Shown: positions 40,228 through 49,153 of the stretch, one piece after another
Layout of the letters: every line of letters starts with the position of its first letter
Numbering within the stretch: the first letter of the stretch is position 1
Assembly: GCA_029262735.1 (NCBI GenBank)
Contig: JAJCYY010000062.1
Location: 1 to 64,000, forward strand
Direction of reading: 5' to 3'
DNA from: Chloroflexota bacterium
GTDB lineage: Bacteria > Chloroflexota > Dehalococcoidia > Lucifugimonadales > Lucifugimonadaceae
Length of the DNA: 64,000 nucleotides
Made by a program: the position numbers and the translations under genes
The notes under the pieces: generated by a model
Told to the model about the DNA's origin: nothing
Database searches by the model: none
What the model saw: only the letters and a program-made list of their open reading frames with translations

Positions 40228-40922
40228 GTGTTATTGCAATTATTCCCGCTCGAGGCGGCTCGAAAACGGTTCAACGGAAAAATCTTCTGGAATTTGGTGG
40301 CAGTTCGCTGGTCGCAAATGCCGTGAAGTCGGCCGTTGATTCAAAGGTTTGCGATCGGATAATCGTCTCGACCGATGATGAGGAGATCGCAGCGGTGGCC
40401 GTCGGGGCTGGCGCGGAGGTGCCGTTCATTCGCCCTGCTGAACTCGCCCAAGACGACACTCCGGACACGCCTGTCTGTCTGCATGTCCTGGAGACGCTGT
40501 ACGAGAACGAAGGCGCAATGCCAGACTACGTGGTGTGGCTAAGGCCGACGTCACCGCTCAGATTACCCGAAGACGTCAATGCTGCTGTTCAGATTGCGAT
40601 TGAAAACGGTGCTGACTATGTTCGGTCGGTAACCAGGGCAAAAGAGCACCCTTACTGGTTAAAGCAGTTTGACGGGAAGAAGCTAACAGCATTCATTCCG
40701 GGCAAGGATGAGCGAACCTACTACCAGCGACAGAGTCTGCCACCTGTGTTTCGAATCACAGGCGCCGTCGACGTCTTTAAAATCTCAACACTCATGCTTA
40801 CCAGGAAATTGTACGAGGGTGACATCTACGGCTACGAGATGCCTCCTGAGAGAAGCATAGAGCTGGATGACGAGCTTGACCTGATGTTGATCGATGCCCT
40901 GATGAACCGAGGTGACGGATGA
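40224..40922 (+). CDS. neuA: CMP-nonulosonic acid synthetase (NeuA/CMP-KDO synthetase family)
   Basis: A 232-residue nucleotidyltransferase that activates a nonulosonic (sialic-like) acid as its CMP ester. The N-terminal IAIIPARGGSKTVQRKNLLEFGGSSLV (about residues 4-30) is the nucleotide-binding signature. Also present are RIIVSTDDEEIA (about 46-57), WLRPTSPLRLPEDV (about 108-121), and the C-terminal PERSIELDDELDLMLIDALM (about 209-228) with the metal-binding aspartates. ATG 40224 was chosen because it overlaps the preceding stop (ATGA) and family similarity begins there. The next gene, NeuB, overlaps its stop by four bases. The exact sugar (sialic, legionaminic or pseudaminic) is not decided. 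Confidence 0.92.
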   Translation: MSVIAIIPARGGSKTVQRKNLLEFGGSSLVANAVKSAVDSKVCDRIIVSTDDEEIAAVAVGAGAEVPFIRPAELAQDDTPDTPVCLHVLETLYENEGAMPDYVVWLRPTSPLRLPEDVNAAVQIAIENGADYVRSVTRAKEHPYWLKQFDGKKLTAFIPGKDERTYYQRQSLPPVFRITGAVDVFKISTLMLTRKLYEGDIYGYEMPPERSIELDDELDLMLIDALMNRGDG

Positions 40923-41944
40923 GTTCCTGGCGAGACAAGCAGTCTGATCCGGTTGTTGTTGTTGCCGAAATTGGAGTGAACCACAATGGCGATATCGAAT
41001 TAGCGCACCGCCTTTGTGACGAGGCCAAGAAGGCAAACGCAGACGCGGTCAAGTTCCAGACTTTCCACGCCGATGTACTGGTAAAAGCTGAGACTCCAAG
41101 GGCACCCTATCAACTTCGAGCAGGAAAATCCTCCCAGTATGAGATGCTCGAGGAACTTGAACTTTCCGACTCCGCTTTCCGCGAGATCTTCTCACACTGT
41201 GAAGACATCGGGATCGACTGTTTTTCTACTCCCTATGACGAACAGGCAGTGAACTTTCTGGCAGATGTCGGGGTTTTAAAACTGAAGATCGCGTCCGCAG
41301 ACATCGTGAACCGCCCCTTGCTTGAAGCGGCCCGCGAGACGGGTCTGCCGGTAGTTCAATCGACGGGCATGGCGACGATGACGGAAGTGGCTCGGGCTGT
41401 CGAACTGTTCGATGCGGTAGGAGCGGGAAGCCTTACGCTTCTCCATTGTGTTACTGCGTATCCCCTCGAAGCGTCCCAGGTTAATTTGCAGTGGATGGAT
41501 GCACTTCGTGCGGCATTCGGCCTCCCGGTCGGATACTCAGACCACACAACTGGTATCAGCGTGCCGGTAGCGGCTGTGGCGAGGGGGGCAACTATGATCG
41601 AGAAGCACTTCACCCTGTCGAAAACGCTAAACGGTCCAGATCACGCGGCATCGCTTGAACCGGACGGATTTGCGGCCATGGTGAACGGGATTCGAGAAAC
41701 TGAGCAGTCCATTGGCACGCTACCTTTCGGACGAACTGAATCTGACCTGGCCAACATCTCGCACATGCGGCGTAGTCTTCATGCTCGGTCCGCGCTAAAA
41801 GTCGGCGCCGTGATCGGCAGTGACGATGTTGTTGCGCTGCGACCAGATGAAGGAATTGATCCCTGGCTCAAGGATCTGGTCGTCGGACGGGAGGTCAAGT
41901 CCGAGTTAGCGGCCGGGGATCCGATCACCTGGCTAGTGATATGA
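40919..41944 (+). CDS. neuB: N-acetylneuraminate/nonulosonate synthase (NeuB family)
   Basis: A 341-residue enzyme that condenses an N-acylated hexosamine with phosphoenolpyruvate to make a nonulosonic acid. The barrel begins with VVVVAEIGVNHNGDIELAHRLCDEAKKANADAVKFQTF (about residues 12-49). DCFSTPYDEQAVNFL, LKIASADIVNRPLL, VQSTGMATMTEV and VGYSDHTTGI follow. The C-terminal 55 residues (RRSLHARSALKVGAVI to DPITWLVI) are the SAF antifreeze-like domain that completes the active site. Length is normal. It overlaps NeuA and the acetyltransferase gene by four bases on each side. The hexosamine substrate is unknown because no NeuC-like epimerase is in the operon. Confidence 0.93.
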   Translation: MSSWRDKQSDPVVVVAEIGVNHNGDIELAHRLCDEAKKANADAVKFQTFHADVLVKAETPRAPYQLRAGKSSQYEMLEELELSDSAFREIFSHCEDIGIDCFSTPYDEQAVNFLADVGVLKLKIASADIVNRPLLEAARETGLPVVQSTGMATMTEVARAVELFDAVGAGSLTLLHCVTAYPLEASQVNLQWMDALRAAFGLPVGYSDHTTGISVPVAAVARGATMIEKHFTLSKTLNGPDHAASLEPDGFAAMVNGIRETEQSIGTLPFGRTESDLANISHMRRSLHARSALKVGAVIGSDDVVALRPDEGIDPWLKDLVVGREVKSELAAGDPITWLVI

Positions 41945-42570
41945 ACTCGGTCGTCCTCCTGGGAGCCGGCGGCCATCTCCGCAGTGTCATTGACGTAATT
42001 GAGACGCTCGCCGATCTTCAAATCATCGGCATTAGCGGGACGGAGGAAGAGAAGGGCCGACGCATTCTGAATAAGTACGCCGTTTCTCTTACCGACAGCG
42101 AATTACCATCCGTTTTCGATGACTGTCAAAACGCCCATGTGACCCATGCCGACAACCTGAAACTCAGGAAGCGGCTGGCCGAGGTTTCTGCCGGATTCGG
42201 GTTTAACCTGCTGACGATTGCATCACCACGAGCTCAGATTTCGAACCATGCCAAGGTGTCCGCCGGATGTTTCGTGGCACACAACGTTGTGGTCAACGCG
42301 GCTGCTAAAGTTGGACGGAATACGGTGCTTAACACGTCGTCAGTTGTAGAGCACGACGCAGCGGTTGGCGAACATTCCCATATCGGCCCCGGAGCGTTGA
42401 TCCTCGGCGGAGCAAAAGTAGGTAGCCTGACATTTATCGGCGCCGGAGCCAGCGTGCTGCCGGGCGTGAGCGTTGGCGACAACTGCACCGTTGGGGCCGG
42501 GGCGGTCGTCACCAAGGACGTGCCTCACAATGTGATCGTCGCCGGAGTTCCAGCGCGGGCCCTCGGATAA
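41941..42570 (+). CDS. Sugar O/N-acetyltransferase (NeuD/PglD/PerB family)
   Basis: A 209-residue acetyltransferase. The N-terminal nucleotide-like half is VVLLGAGGHLRSVIDVIETL (about residues 4-23). The C-terminal left-handed beta helix contains hexapeptide repeats from about residue 95: HAKVSAGCFVAHNVVVNAAAKVGRNTVLNTSSVVEHDAAVGEHSHIGPGALILGGAKVGSL. The family includes NeuD, PglD and the perosamine acetyltransferase PerB. The neighbouring perosamine-synthase-like and NeuB genes make both an amino-sugar and a nonulosonate acceptor possible. It starts on the NeuB stop (ATGA). Confidence 0.88.
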   Translation: MNSVVLLGAGGHLRSVIDVIETLADLQIIGISGTEEEKGRRILNKYAVSLTDSELPSVFDDCQNAHVTHADNLKLRKRLAEVSAGFGFNLLTIASPRAQISNHAKVSAGCFVAHNVVVNAAAKVGRNTVLNTSSVVEHDAAVGEHSHIGPGALILGGAKVGSLTFIGAGASVLPGVSVGDNCTVGAGAVVTKDVPHNVIVAGVPARALG

Positions 42571-42576
42571 CCAGAT

Positions 42577-43695
42577 ATGTCGATCAAACACATCCCAATG
42601 GCAGTCCCTGATCTGTCAGGGAACGAACTTGAGTACCTGACCGACTGTGTCGACTCGACCTGGATTTCGGCCAGGGGACCGTACGTCGAAAAATTCGAAA
42701 AGGCATTCGCCGATTTTGTGGGAATCGAACACGCGATCGCGGTCAGCAACGGCACTGTTGCGCTCCACTTGATCTTGCTGGGCCTCGGAGTGGGTCCCGG
42801 CGATGAGGTCATTGTGCCTTCCCTGACCTATATCGCTACTGCAAACGCAGTCAAGTACGTGGGAGCCACTCCCGTATTCGTCGATAGCGATCCGGCAACC
42901 TGGAACATAGATCCGGAAGCTATCGCACGGGCTATCACCGACAAAACTCGAGCGGTTATTCCGGTTCACCTGTACGGGGCGGCGGCGGACATGAAGGAGA
43001 TCAATGCCATCTGCGAAAAGCGTGGCATTGCGGTTATTGAGGATGCTGCCGAAGCCCTTGGGACCTACATCGGTGACGTGCACGCGGGACTACACGGCAC
43101 CAGCGGGTCGTTCAGTTTTTTCGCCAACAAGACTGTGACAACCGGCGAAGGTGGAATGGTCGTTACTCACGATCAGCGTCTCGCGGATCGATTTCGCCTG
43201 TTAATGGACCAGGGGCAATCGCCAGTCAACAAGTATCAACACGATGTAATTGGATATAACTACAGAATTACTAATCTACAGGCGGCGGTTGGCACCGCTC
43301 AAATGGAGAGAGTTGAAAAGTTTATTGCGACCAAACAGCGTATTGCAGGCATTTATAAATCTCGTTTTGGGGATCAACCGGTGCGGTTTGCCGAGATTAA
43401 TGACGGCACGACGCATGCGCAGTGGATGACGTCTATGTTGATCGACGATATGGATCGAGCCAGCCGAGACAGGCTGATATCACGGCTCAACTCTCTCGGC
43501 ATAGAGTCACGTCCCTTCTTTTTCCCGATCCATAAGATGGCGATGTATGAAGATGCCTCTGGTCCAAGTCTCCCGGTTTGCGAAGACCTGGGGAGCCGGG
43601 GCATCAGCCTCCCGAGCTCGGTCACACTTTGTGACGAAGATATAAGCTATGTTTGCGATACGTTTACCTCATTGCTACAGACGCGAGACTTTTAA
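42577..43695 (+). CDS. per: GDP-perosamine synthase-like aminotransferase (DegT/DnrJ family)
   Basis: A 372-residue PLP aminotransferase. It resembles GDP-perosamine synthases in DSTWISARGPYVEKFEKAFADFVGIEHAIAVSNGTVALHL (about residues 24-63), GDEVIVPSLTYIATANAVKYVGATPVFVD (about 73-101), the PLP lysine K185 in FSFFANKTVTTGEGG, and the GYNYRITNLQAAVGTAQME block. Perosamine synthase converts GDP-4-keto-6-deoxymannose to GDP-perosamine. The next gene is a GDP-mannose 4,6-dehydratase, which makes that substrate, supporting the call. LegC/PglE-type activity on a UDP or other sugar is the main alternative. Its stop overlaps the next start (TAATG). Confidence 0.85.
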   Translation: MSIKHIPMAVPDLSGNELEYLTDCVDSTWISARGPYVEKFEKAFADFVGIEHAIAVSNGTVALHLILLGLGVGPGDEVIVPSLTYIATANAVKYVGATPVFVDSDPATWNIDPEAIARAITDKTRAVIPVHLYGAAADMKEINAICEKRGIAVIEDAAEALGTYIGDVHAGLHGTSGSFSFFANKTVTTGEGGMVVTHDQRLADRFRLLMDQGQSPVNKYQHDVIGYNYRITNLQAAVGTAQMERVEKFIATKQRIAGIYKSRFGDQPVRFAEINDGTTHAQWMTSMLIDDMDRASRDRLISRLNSLGIESRPFFFPIHKMAMYEDASGPSLPVCEDLGSRGISLPSSVTLCDEDISYVCDTFTSLLQTRDF

Positions 43696-44756
43696 TGACT
43701 GCACGCTCTGCATTAATCACTGGCATTACCGGCCAGGATGGGTCATACCTTGCCAAATTCCTGTTAGACAAAGGGTATGAAGTTCATGGCCTGAGACGCC
43801 GGGTCAGCCAGCCCCACATTGAGAGGTTGGCCAGTTACGGGTTGAGGGACGAAGGAGCCTCCGGAGGAATAGTACTGCATTATGGAGACATGACCGATTC
43901 GTCCAGCATTAACCGAATAATCTCCGAGGTTCGACCGCACGAAATATACAATCTGGCGGCCCAGAGTCACGTAAGAGTTTCGTTCGATACTGCTGAGTAT
44001 ACGAATAATGTCAATGCAACTGGCACGATGCGTATATTGGATGCTCTGAGAAATGCGCGAGTAGTTGATAAGACACGGTTTTATCAAGCATCTTCGAGCG
44101 AAATGTTCGGAAATGCTGGCCGCATCCCCCAGGATGAGCAGACTCCATTTGAGCCGCAGAGTCCGTATGCGGTTTCCAAGTTGAACGCACACTGGTCCAC
44201 GGTGAATTTCCGAAACGGGTATGGTCTGCACGCCTCGTGCGGGATACTTTTCAACCACGAATCGGCCAGACGGAGTCCTACCTTCGTCACTCGCAAGATA
44301 ACCCGAGCGGTGGCGCGCTACCAGGCAGACCGCGGGCAGACATTGAAGTTAGGAAACCTGGAGGCGCGGCGTGATTGGGGTCATGCCCCGGAATATGTCG
44401 AGGTGATGTGGACGATACTTCAGCAGGAAATTCCGGATGACTACGTGATTGGCACCGGCGAAACACAGTCGGTTCGCACGTTCACAGAACTTGCATTCGA
44501 GGCTGTCGGTAGACAGATCGAGTGGACCGGCGCAGGTGTTGACGAACAAGGTGTCGACGCTTCATCGGGTGAGTTGCTGGTTGCGATCGATCCCTACTAC
44601 TTCCGCCCAACTGAAGTGAACTATCTGCAGGCAAATCCGGCGAAGGCTGAGAGAAAACTACAGTGGAAGGCGTCTACGAAGATCGGTGAACTTGTCAGAA
44701 TCATGGTCGCTGCAGATATCGCGGATCTCGATGCAACGAATGTCGACGAGTCGTAG
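43695..44756 (+). CDS. gmd: GDP-mannose 4,6-dehydratase
   Basis: A 353-residue extended SDR. ALITGITGQDGSYLAKFLLDKGYEVHGLRRR (about residues 5-35) is the family nucleotide-binding signature. The catalytic triad includes SSSEMFG and Y158-x-x-x-K162 in PYAVSKLNAHW. LKLGNLEARRDWGHAPEYVEVMW and GTGETQSVRTFTELAFEAVG (about 254-273) are GMD hallmarks. The C-terminal YFRPTEVNYLQANPAKAERKLQWK is also typical. It makes GDP-4-keto-6-deoxymannose in the cytoplasm. ATG 43695 overlaps the preceding stop by one base; a longer in-frame start at 43653 lies inside that gene. Confidence 0.93.
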   Translation: MTARSALITGITGQDGSYLAKFLLDKGYEVHGLRRRVSQPHIERLASYGLRDEGASGGIVLHYGDMTDSSSINRIISEVRPHEIYNLAAQSHVRVSFDTAEYTNNVNATGTMRILDALRNARVVDKTRFYQASSSEMFGNAGRIPQDEQTPFEPQSPYAVSKLNAHWSTVNFRNGYGLHASCGILFNHESARRSPTFVTRKITRAVARYQADRGQTLKLGNLEARRDWGHAPEYVEVMWTILQQEIPDDYVIGTGETQSVRTFTELAFEAVGRQIEWTGAGVDEQGVDASSGELLVAIDPYYFRPTEVNYLQANPAKAERKLQWKASTKIGELVRIMVAADIADLDATNVDES

Positions 44757-44863
44757 TCTCCGTACCTACTCAACTATGTGAGCTTGATCGCGTCCTACTG
44801 CGGCGATGCTTGCTCTTGAACAAATCAAAAAAATGACCGTTCTGATGCAATTCAGAGCAGATC

Positions 44864-46177
44864 TTGGCAGGCGAATTGACTGAAGCTTTCGCGGGCACCC
44901 TTCTCCTGGTTCCAAACTACAGCGAATCTCTGCGATCAACGTTGGCCCCACTTGCTGCTGGCGCCAGGGCGCGAAACATCAAACCGGTGTTTGTCCTGCG
45001 AGACGGAGATACCAACTCTCTAAGCGCTGCAAACGAGCTCAACCTGGATGTTGAAGTTGTCTCACTACCTCCCCCTAACGAAACGTCCGCGAACGTTCAC
45101 GTTTTGGACTTCACAGGCGCTTTCAGGTGGCTTTTTCAGTTCAGAAAACGCATTAAGGAAGGGCGACGGGTCGCCGACGGTCTGTTCGAAAAACACCAGC
45201 CGTCCGGAGTGATCTGTGTTAGCGAGGCCCCCGAACTGGAGGCCCTTTTGCTTCGTAAAGCACGCTCTAACAACATTCCAGGGTTGCTGGTTCAGTGGGC
45301 TCACACACCGCACAGAGAATTCATCGATGAAGTCCACGCGAACCAGTACTCCACTGCGCTTTCGCAAAACCGGCGAAGATTTGCAAGCGTCTATCTGATC
45401 CGGCGCAAGTTAGCGGGAACTGCGCTCAGCCTGTGGGCGAGACTCAATGGGTCCAGGATTCCTCGCTTTCTTGGCGATGGCGATTCCACGCGCTTTGCGG
45501 TGATAAACGAAAACTACGCCGCAATGTTCAGGCACCAGGGCATACGAGAATCAAAAATCATCGTGACAGGCCATCCCGAGGATGATGGTTTGTTCAGTTA
45601 TAAAAGCTGGTTGAGCGAATCGAGCTCGGAGCGAAACCAGCTCCGTACTGAGCTCGGGATTGGCAAAGACGAAAAGTTGATCGTCTACGCAAGAGAGGCA
45701 ATCCATCATTTTGACCTGATTCCTGTTGATACAGATCAGAGCATCATCCGGCAGGTCTTGAAGGCGTTATCCGCGACCAGCACCGCTCGAATCGTTTTTC
45801 GACCGCATCCCAGGGATCCAGTCAGCCTGTATGAATGGATTAGAGACGAGTTCCCTTCTGTGATCGTTGACGGACCAACCGATCTCAAGTCGCTCATTGC
45901 TGCCAGTGATCTGTACCTTTCGCAGGGCTCATCCACAACCCGCTGGGCGTGGCTGCTGGGAATCCCGATCGTACTGATCGGTTTCGCTCAACTGTCTTCG
46001 ACCAGGAGCATGGCAAACATGATCAGTGTGGAGCCGGTACTTGACAGCGGGCAGTTGAACGATCGTGTAGATGAACTACTGCACCGGTCCTCGCACGAGA
46101 TGGGTGACGTTCAGAACGGCACGCAACTGGACGGCGCTGCGTGTGGAAGAATCCTGGACGCGGCGCTCGACCGGTGA
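44864..46177 (+). CDS. Putative GT-B glycosyltransferase of the glycan operon
   Basis: A 437-residue soluble protein that probably belongs to the GT-B/CDP-glycerophosphotransferase-like group. TLLLVPNYSESLRSTLAPLAAGARARNIKPVFVL (about residues 12-45) looks like a first Rossmann strand, and QPSGVICVSEAPELEALLLRKARSNNIPGLLVQWAHTP (about 111-148) like a second half. KIIVTGHPEDD, KLIVYAREAIHH, RIVFRPHPRDP (about 305-315), and ASDLYLSQGSSTTRWAWLLGIPIVLIG (about 345-371) match the C-terminal donor-binding domain. It is the last gene of the rightward glycan cluster, 107 bases after gmd. The only in-frame start is TTG 44864, because a stop lies 21 bases upstream. Donor and acceptor are not known. Confidence 0.72.
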   Translation: MAGELTEAFAGTLLLVPNYSESLRSTLAPLAAGARARNIKPVFVLRDGDTNSLSAANELNLDVEVVSLPPPNETSANVHVLDFTGAFRWLFQFRKRIKEGRRVADGLFEKHQPSGVICVSEAPELEALLLRKARSNNIPGLLVQWAHTPHREFIDEVHANQYSTALSQNRRRFASVYLIRRKLAGTALSLWARLNGSRIPRFLGDGDSTRFAVINENYAAMFRHQGIRESKIIVTGHPEDDGLFSYKSWLSESSSERNQLRTELGIGKDEKLIVYAREAIHHFDLIPVDTDQSIIRQVLKALSATSTARIVFRPHPRDPVSLYEWIRDEFPSVIVDGPTDLKSLIAASDLYLSQGSSTTRWAWLLGIPIVLIGFAQLSSTRSMANMISVEPVLDSGQLNDRVDELLHRSSHEMGDVQNGTQLDGAACGRILDAALDR

Positions 46178-46260
46178 CGGTGGCGGCCGGACTGGACTAG
46201 CCAATGCGTCATGATTGTGCGCGCTTCTCCCCTTGTGGACGACTACTCATGTACGCACGA

Positions 46261-47616
46261 TCACTCGCCGCCGGTTCGGCAGCGTTCCAACATCTCGACA
46301 GATTTGTCTGTGATTATTCGGCCGGCGTTCTTGGCTAAACGGCTTGAGAACACTGAGCGGTGGGTTTCGTAGCCGCCCTCGTCGAACGCGTGCTCCGTCG
46401 GCACATAGCCGCAGTATCCGTTGCTCAACTCCGAAACGAGTGTCACGTCGAACGGAGACCTTTCTTTTATCTCCAGACCGAACTCAACGAACAGTTCTGC
46501 CGGGTTGGCGGATATCGCGGTGTCTGAGAACGACATCGCGCCGATCTCGACCATGCAGGAGGTGCTGTCGCCTCTACTTTCGACAGCCGCTCTCTCAGCA
46601 GTCCACCGTGCCTCGTCCACCGCCTGGATCCCGGTATCGGTCCCCCGGCACATATCGCCACAGAAGTGGGATTCGGCCAGTGGACGGTCCGGGATCTCGA
46701 TCAGTTCCGACGTAAACCGAAGATCTATTACTGGCTTCCGCGGCACGCTCTTGTAGTGGTCGAGCCAGGCGTCGGCCAGCTTCGTGCCAATACGCCATGC
46801 TGCCGCGGGACCATCGACCGGTGGAGGCTCATTCGGGTCCTGCCAGGCGGTATTGCCGGATGCACCGGCAAGATAGGCGGTCGGTATTGGTACTCCGAGC
46901 TCCCGGCGCAGAACGTCGCCGAAGCGACCACCGAAGTCCCGATGGAAGACCGTCGGCTCCGGACGGCCGGGGACCGGGCTCCCGCCACACACGTGATTGT
47001 GTGCTGAAAAGCTTGTGATCACTGCGATCGGAGTGCCATCCGGCTCTTCGAACAGGATGTAGCCGAGATCATTGTCTGCCGGGCCGGCGGGAGGCCACGA
47101 CGGGTCAAGTGAGTTGGAGAACGACATTTCGACCGACCCGTCGGGACGCAGGTAGCGTCGGTTGAAAGAGATCCCCGTTGTCGGCGCGTTGCCTGCCGCA
47201 ACCGTGGCCGGCTTCATCCCTTCTTTTGCCTCGACCACGGCGCTGGCGATCTTGACCGCCAGCATGTCAACGTACATCGGGTCGGGTCCGTCGTTGTGCA
47301 GGTATCGCCAGCCGGGAGATACAGACGGCGCCACGTGGACGTGGTTTGCGGCGATTGTGATGTGGTCAGCCGGGATGCCGCTCTTGAGCGCCGCCAGTTC
47401 CTGCATGCCCAGGAAGTAGTTGCGAGCGATCATCGTCAAGTCCGTCGAGACGACAGCGCCAATCTCGTTACCGTCTGTCATGACGACTGCATGCGCTAAA
47501 AGATCACTCTCCTCGACCTGGTTCCGGCGCAGCGACTTTCCGCCCCAGTCCAGGGCATCGTCGGGAGTGATGTTTACCGTGCTCGCTCCAACCCGGCCAC
47601 GATTTCCGGCGTTCAT
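46261..47616 (-). CDS. Neutral/alkaline non-lysosomal ceramidase-like protein
   Basis: A 451-residue protein with the ceramidase N-terminal domain pattern. It shows GASTVNITP near residue 10, VVSTDLTMIARNYFLGM (about 55-71), and a HITIAANHVHVAPSVSPGW segment (about 84-102) where ceramidases bind zinc. AVITSFSAHNHVCGG (about 200-214) is a second metal segment, and YLAGASGNTAWQDPN (about 249-263) also fits. There is no signal peptide, so it is probably cytoplasmic and may hydrolyse a substrate other than ceramide. It is leftward and begins a run with the VOC and Hyi genes. Short TIM-barrel and isomerase genes around it suggest sugar or amide catabolism, an inference only. Confidence 0.82.
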   Translation of the reverse strand: MNAGNRGRVGASTVNITPDDALDWGGKSLRRNQVEESDLLAHAVVMTDGNEIGAVVSTDLTMIARNYFLGMQELAALKSGIPADHITIAANHVHVAPSVSPGWRYLHNDGPDPMYVDMLAVKIASAVVEAKEGMKPATVAAGNAPTTGISFNRRYLRPDGSVEMSFSNSLDPSWPPAGPADNDLGYILFEEPDGTPIAVITSFSAHNHVCGGSPVPGRPEPTVFHRDFGGRFGDVLRRELGVPIPTAYLAGASGNTAWQDPNEPPPVDGPAAAWRIGTKLADAWLDHYKSVPRKPVIDLRFTSELIEIPDRPLAESHFCGDMCRGTDTGIQAVDEARWTAERAAVESRGDSTSCMVEIGAMSFSDTAISANPAELFVEFGLEIKERSPFDVTLVSELSNGYCGYVPTEHAFDEGGYETHRSVFSSRLAKNAGRIITDKSVEMLERCRTGGE

Positions 47617-47682
47617 CAGCGCGTTCCTTTGTTAAGTCACCTGGACGCCAGTCACCTGCACTGCGCATACACCGCCGCGCTA

Positions 47683-48075
47683 CTAATTCCAGTCCTCGTA
47701 GTCGGCGCGTCTTGTCTTCCTTGAGAACTGGAGGTGCACGCCATCGGGATCGTAGAAGCTGGCTATCGTTCGGCCTGACCGGGTGCCTTCCTGAGGGGTG
47801 ACGTGGAAGTCGATTCCCGCGTAGAGCCCTTCACGATATGCCGCCTGAACGTCCTCCACTTCGAGCGAGATGTGGTCTATGCCCGTGGGCTGTCCCGGAG
47901 CGGCCTTGTGTATCTCCACTCCCAGCGGCACGCCGCCGTGATGCGTTGACATGTAGACCCCGTCGCCATTGTCATTGGTCCCGTCCGGGAAGAAGCCCAG
48001 CTTCCTGTAGAACTCGACCGATTTCTCGACATCGTTGACCATCAGGTCCATATGTTCCAGTCTGATTAGTCTCAA
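47683..48075 (-). CDS. VOC superfamily protein (glyoxalase-like)
   Basis: A 130-residue VOC protein. The first repeat is LEHMDLMVNDVEKSVEFYRKLGF and the second TGIDHISLEVEDVQAAYREGLYAGIDF. Metal ligands seen are His in EHMDL (about 8), Glu in LGVEIHK and His in IDHISLE. The fourth position, usually Glu in the last strand, is Gln here (VHLQFSRK). TTG 48075 was chosen because GGAGG lies six bases upstream and family similarity begins there. Substrate unknown. Paralogous to the VOC gene at 6637. Confidence 0.82.
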   Translation of the reverse strand: MRLIRLEHMDLMVNDVEKSVEFYRKLGFFPDGTNDNGDGVYMSTHHGGVPLGVEIHKAAPGQPTGIDHISLEVEDVQAAYREGLYAGIDFHVTPQEGTRSGRTIASFYDPDGVHLQFSRKTRRADYEDWN

Positions 48076-48176
48076 AGCCTGCCTCCGGTTACCGCGCAAT
48101 CAGCGCGCTCGTTTTCGAATGATTTCGCCTGACACATGACCGTTCAATAGTTCGGGTAGACCCGACCTGAGCGGGT

Positions 48177-48956
48177 TCAGCGCAGATACCTGGTCGCCCA
48201 GCCGAGCCCGTCTTCGGTCTTTCCGGCAGGAACGTACTCGCACCCGATCCACCCTTCGTAGCCCAGTCCGTCGATATGGGGCAGCAGGTAGTCGAAGTTG
48301 ATCTCACCTGTGCCCGGCTCATGTCGTCCGGGTGTGTCTGCCATCTGGACATGCCCTATCACATCCAGGTTTGACTCGAAGGTCGGCGCCAGGTCTCCTT
48401 CCATGATCTGCATGTGGTAGATGTCGTACTGCAGCCTCACAGCGGGATCGTTCGTCGCCTCGACGGCTGCGCGGCCGTGGGCTGAATCGGATACGAATGT
48501 TCCGGCGACATCCCTCGTGTTGAGAGGTTCCACGAGCACGGTGATTCCGTTGTCTTTGGCCTTCGCAGCTGCGAATTTCAGGTTGTCGACGAATGTCTGC
48601 TGCACGGTGTCACGGGGAACGTTTTGCGGAGTCAGCCCTGCGAGGCATGTGAGCCGTTTGCACTTCAGTACGTCTGCGTATTCGAGCGCCGTTTCGACCC
48701 CATCCTGGAACTCGCCAATCCTGTTCGGGTCGACAGCAATTCCGCGATCACCTGCGGCCCAGTCTCCGGCCGGAAAATCGAACAGGACCTGCTCAAGCCC
48801 GTAGCTTTGGAGCCGATCTGCGATCTCATCTTTGTGAAAATCGTATGGGAAGAGGTATTCGACACCCTTGAATCCCGCCTCCGCGGCCGCTCGAAAGCGG
48901 TCGAGAAAATCGACCTCGTTGAACATGAGGGTCAGGTTGGCGGCCAGTTTGATCAT
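48177..48956 (-). CDS. Hydroxypyruvate isomerase family protein
   Basis: A 259-residue TIM-barrel isomerase. It shows KLAANLTLMFNEVDFLDRFRAAAEAGFKGVEYLFPYDF at the N-terminus, ITVLVEPLNTRDVAGTFVSD (about residues 138-157) with a metal glutamate, VRLQYDIYHMQIMEGDLAPTFESNLDVIGHVQMADTPGRHEPGTGEINFDYLL (about 173-225) and WIGCEYVPAG (about 236-245). These are the Hyi/OtnI family marks. Hyi interconverts hydroxypyruvate and tartronate semialdehyde; OtnI relatives isomerise 2-oxo-tetronates. It is leftward and divergent from the SelA-like gene at 49154, with a 197-base spacer that must carry both promoters. Confidence 0.9.
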   Translation of the reverse strand: MIKLAANLTLMFNEVDFLDRFRAAAEAGFKGVEYLFPYDFHKDEIADRLQSYGLEQVLFDFPAGDWAAGDRGIAVDPNRIGEFQDGVETALEYADVLKCKRLTCLAGLTPQNVPRDTVQQTFVDNLKFAAAKAKDNGITVLVEPLNTRDVAGTFVSDSAHGRAAVEATNDPAVRLQYDIYHMQIMEGDLAPTFESNLDVIGHVQMADTPGRHEPGTGEINFDYLLPHIDGLGYEGWIGCEYVPAGKTEDGLGWATRYLR

Positions 48957-49153
48957 TTACGTGCTTCCTGCTGAAAAACGTGGACCGAATAATCCGGGCC
49001 GAGTAGTGCCCACGGGCCGGTATCCTAAGCTATGGTTTGCACAGGTACAAGTCGAATCGCCGGTATCGTCCCGGCGCGCATGAACGGTTCGCACACCAAC
49101 ACTTATTCGTCAGGCGAGTTTCGTCGCGATACGACCTATATGAGGCTGAATAG

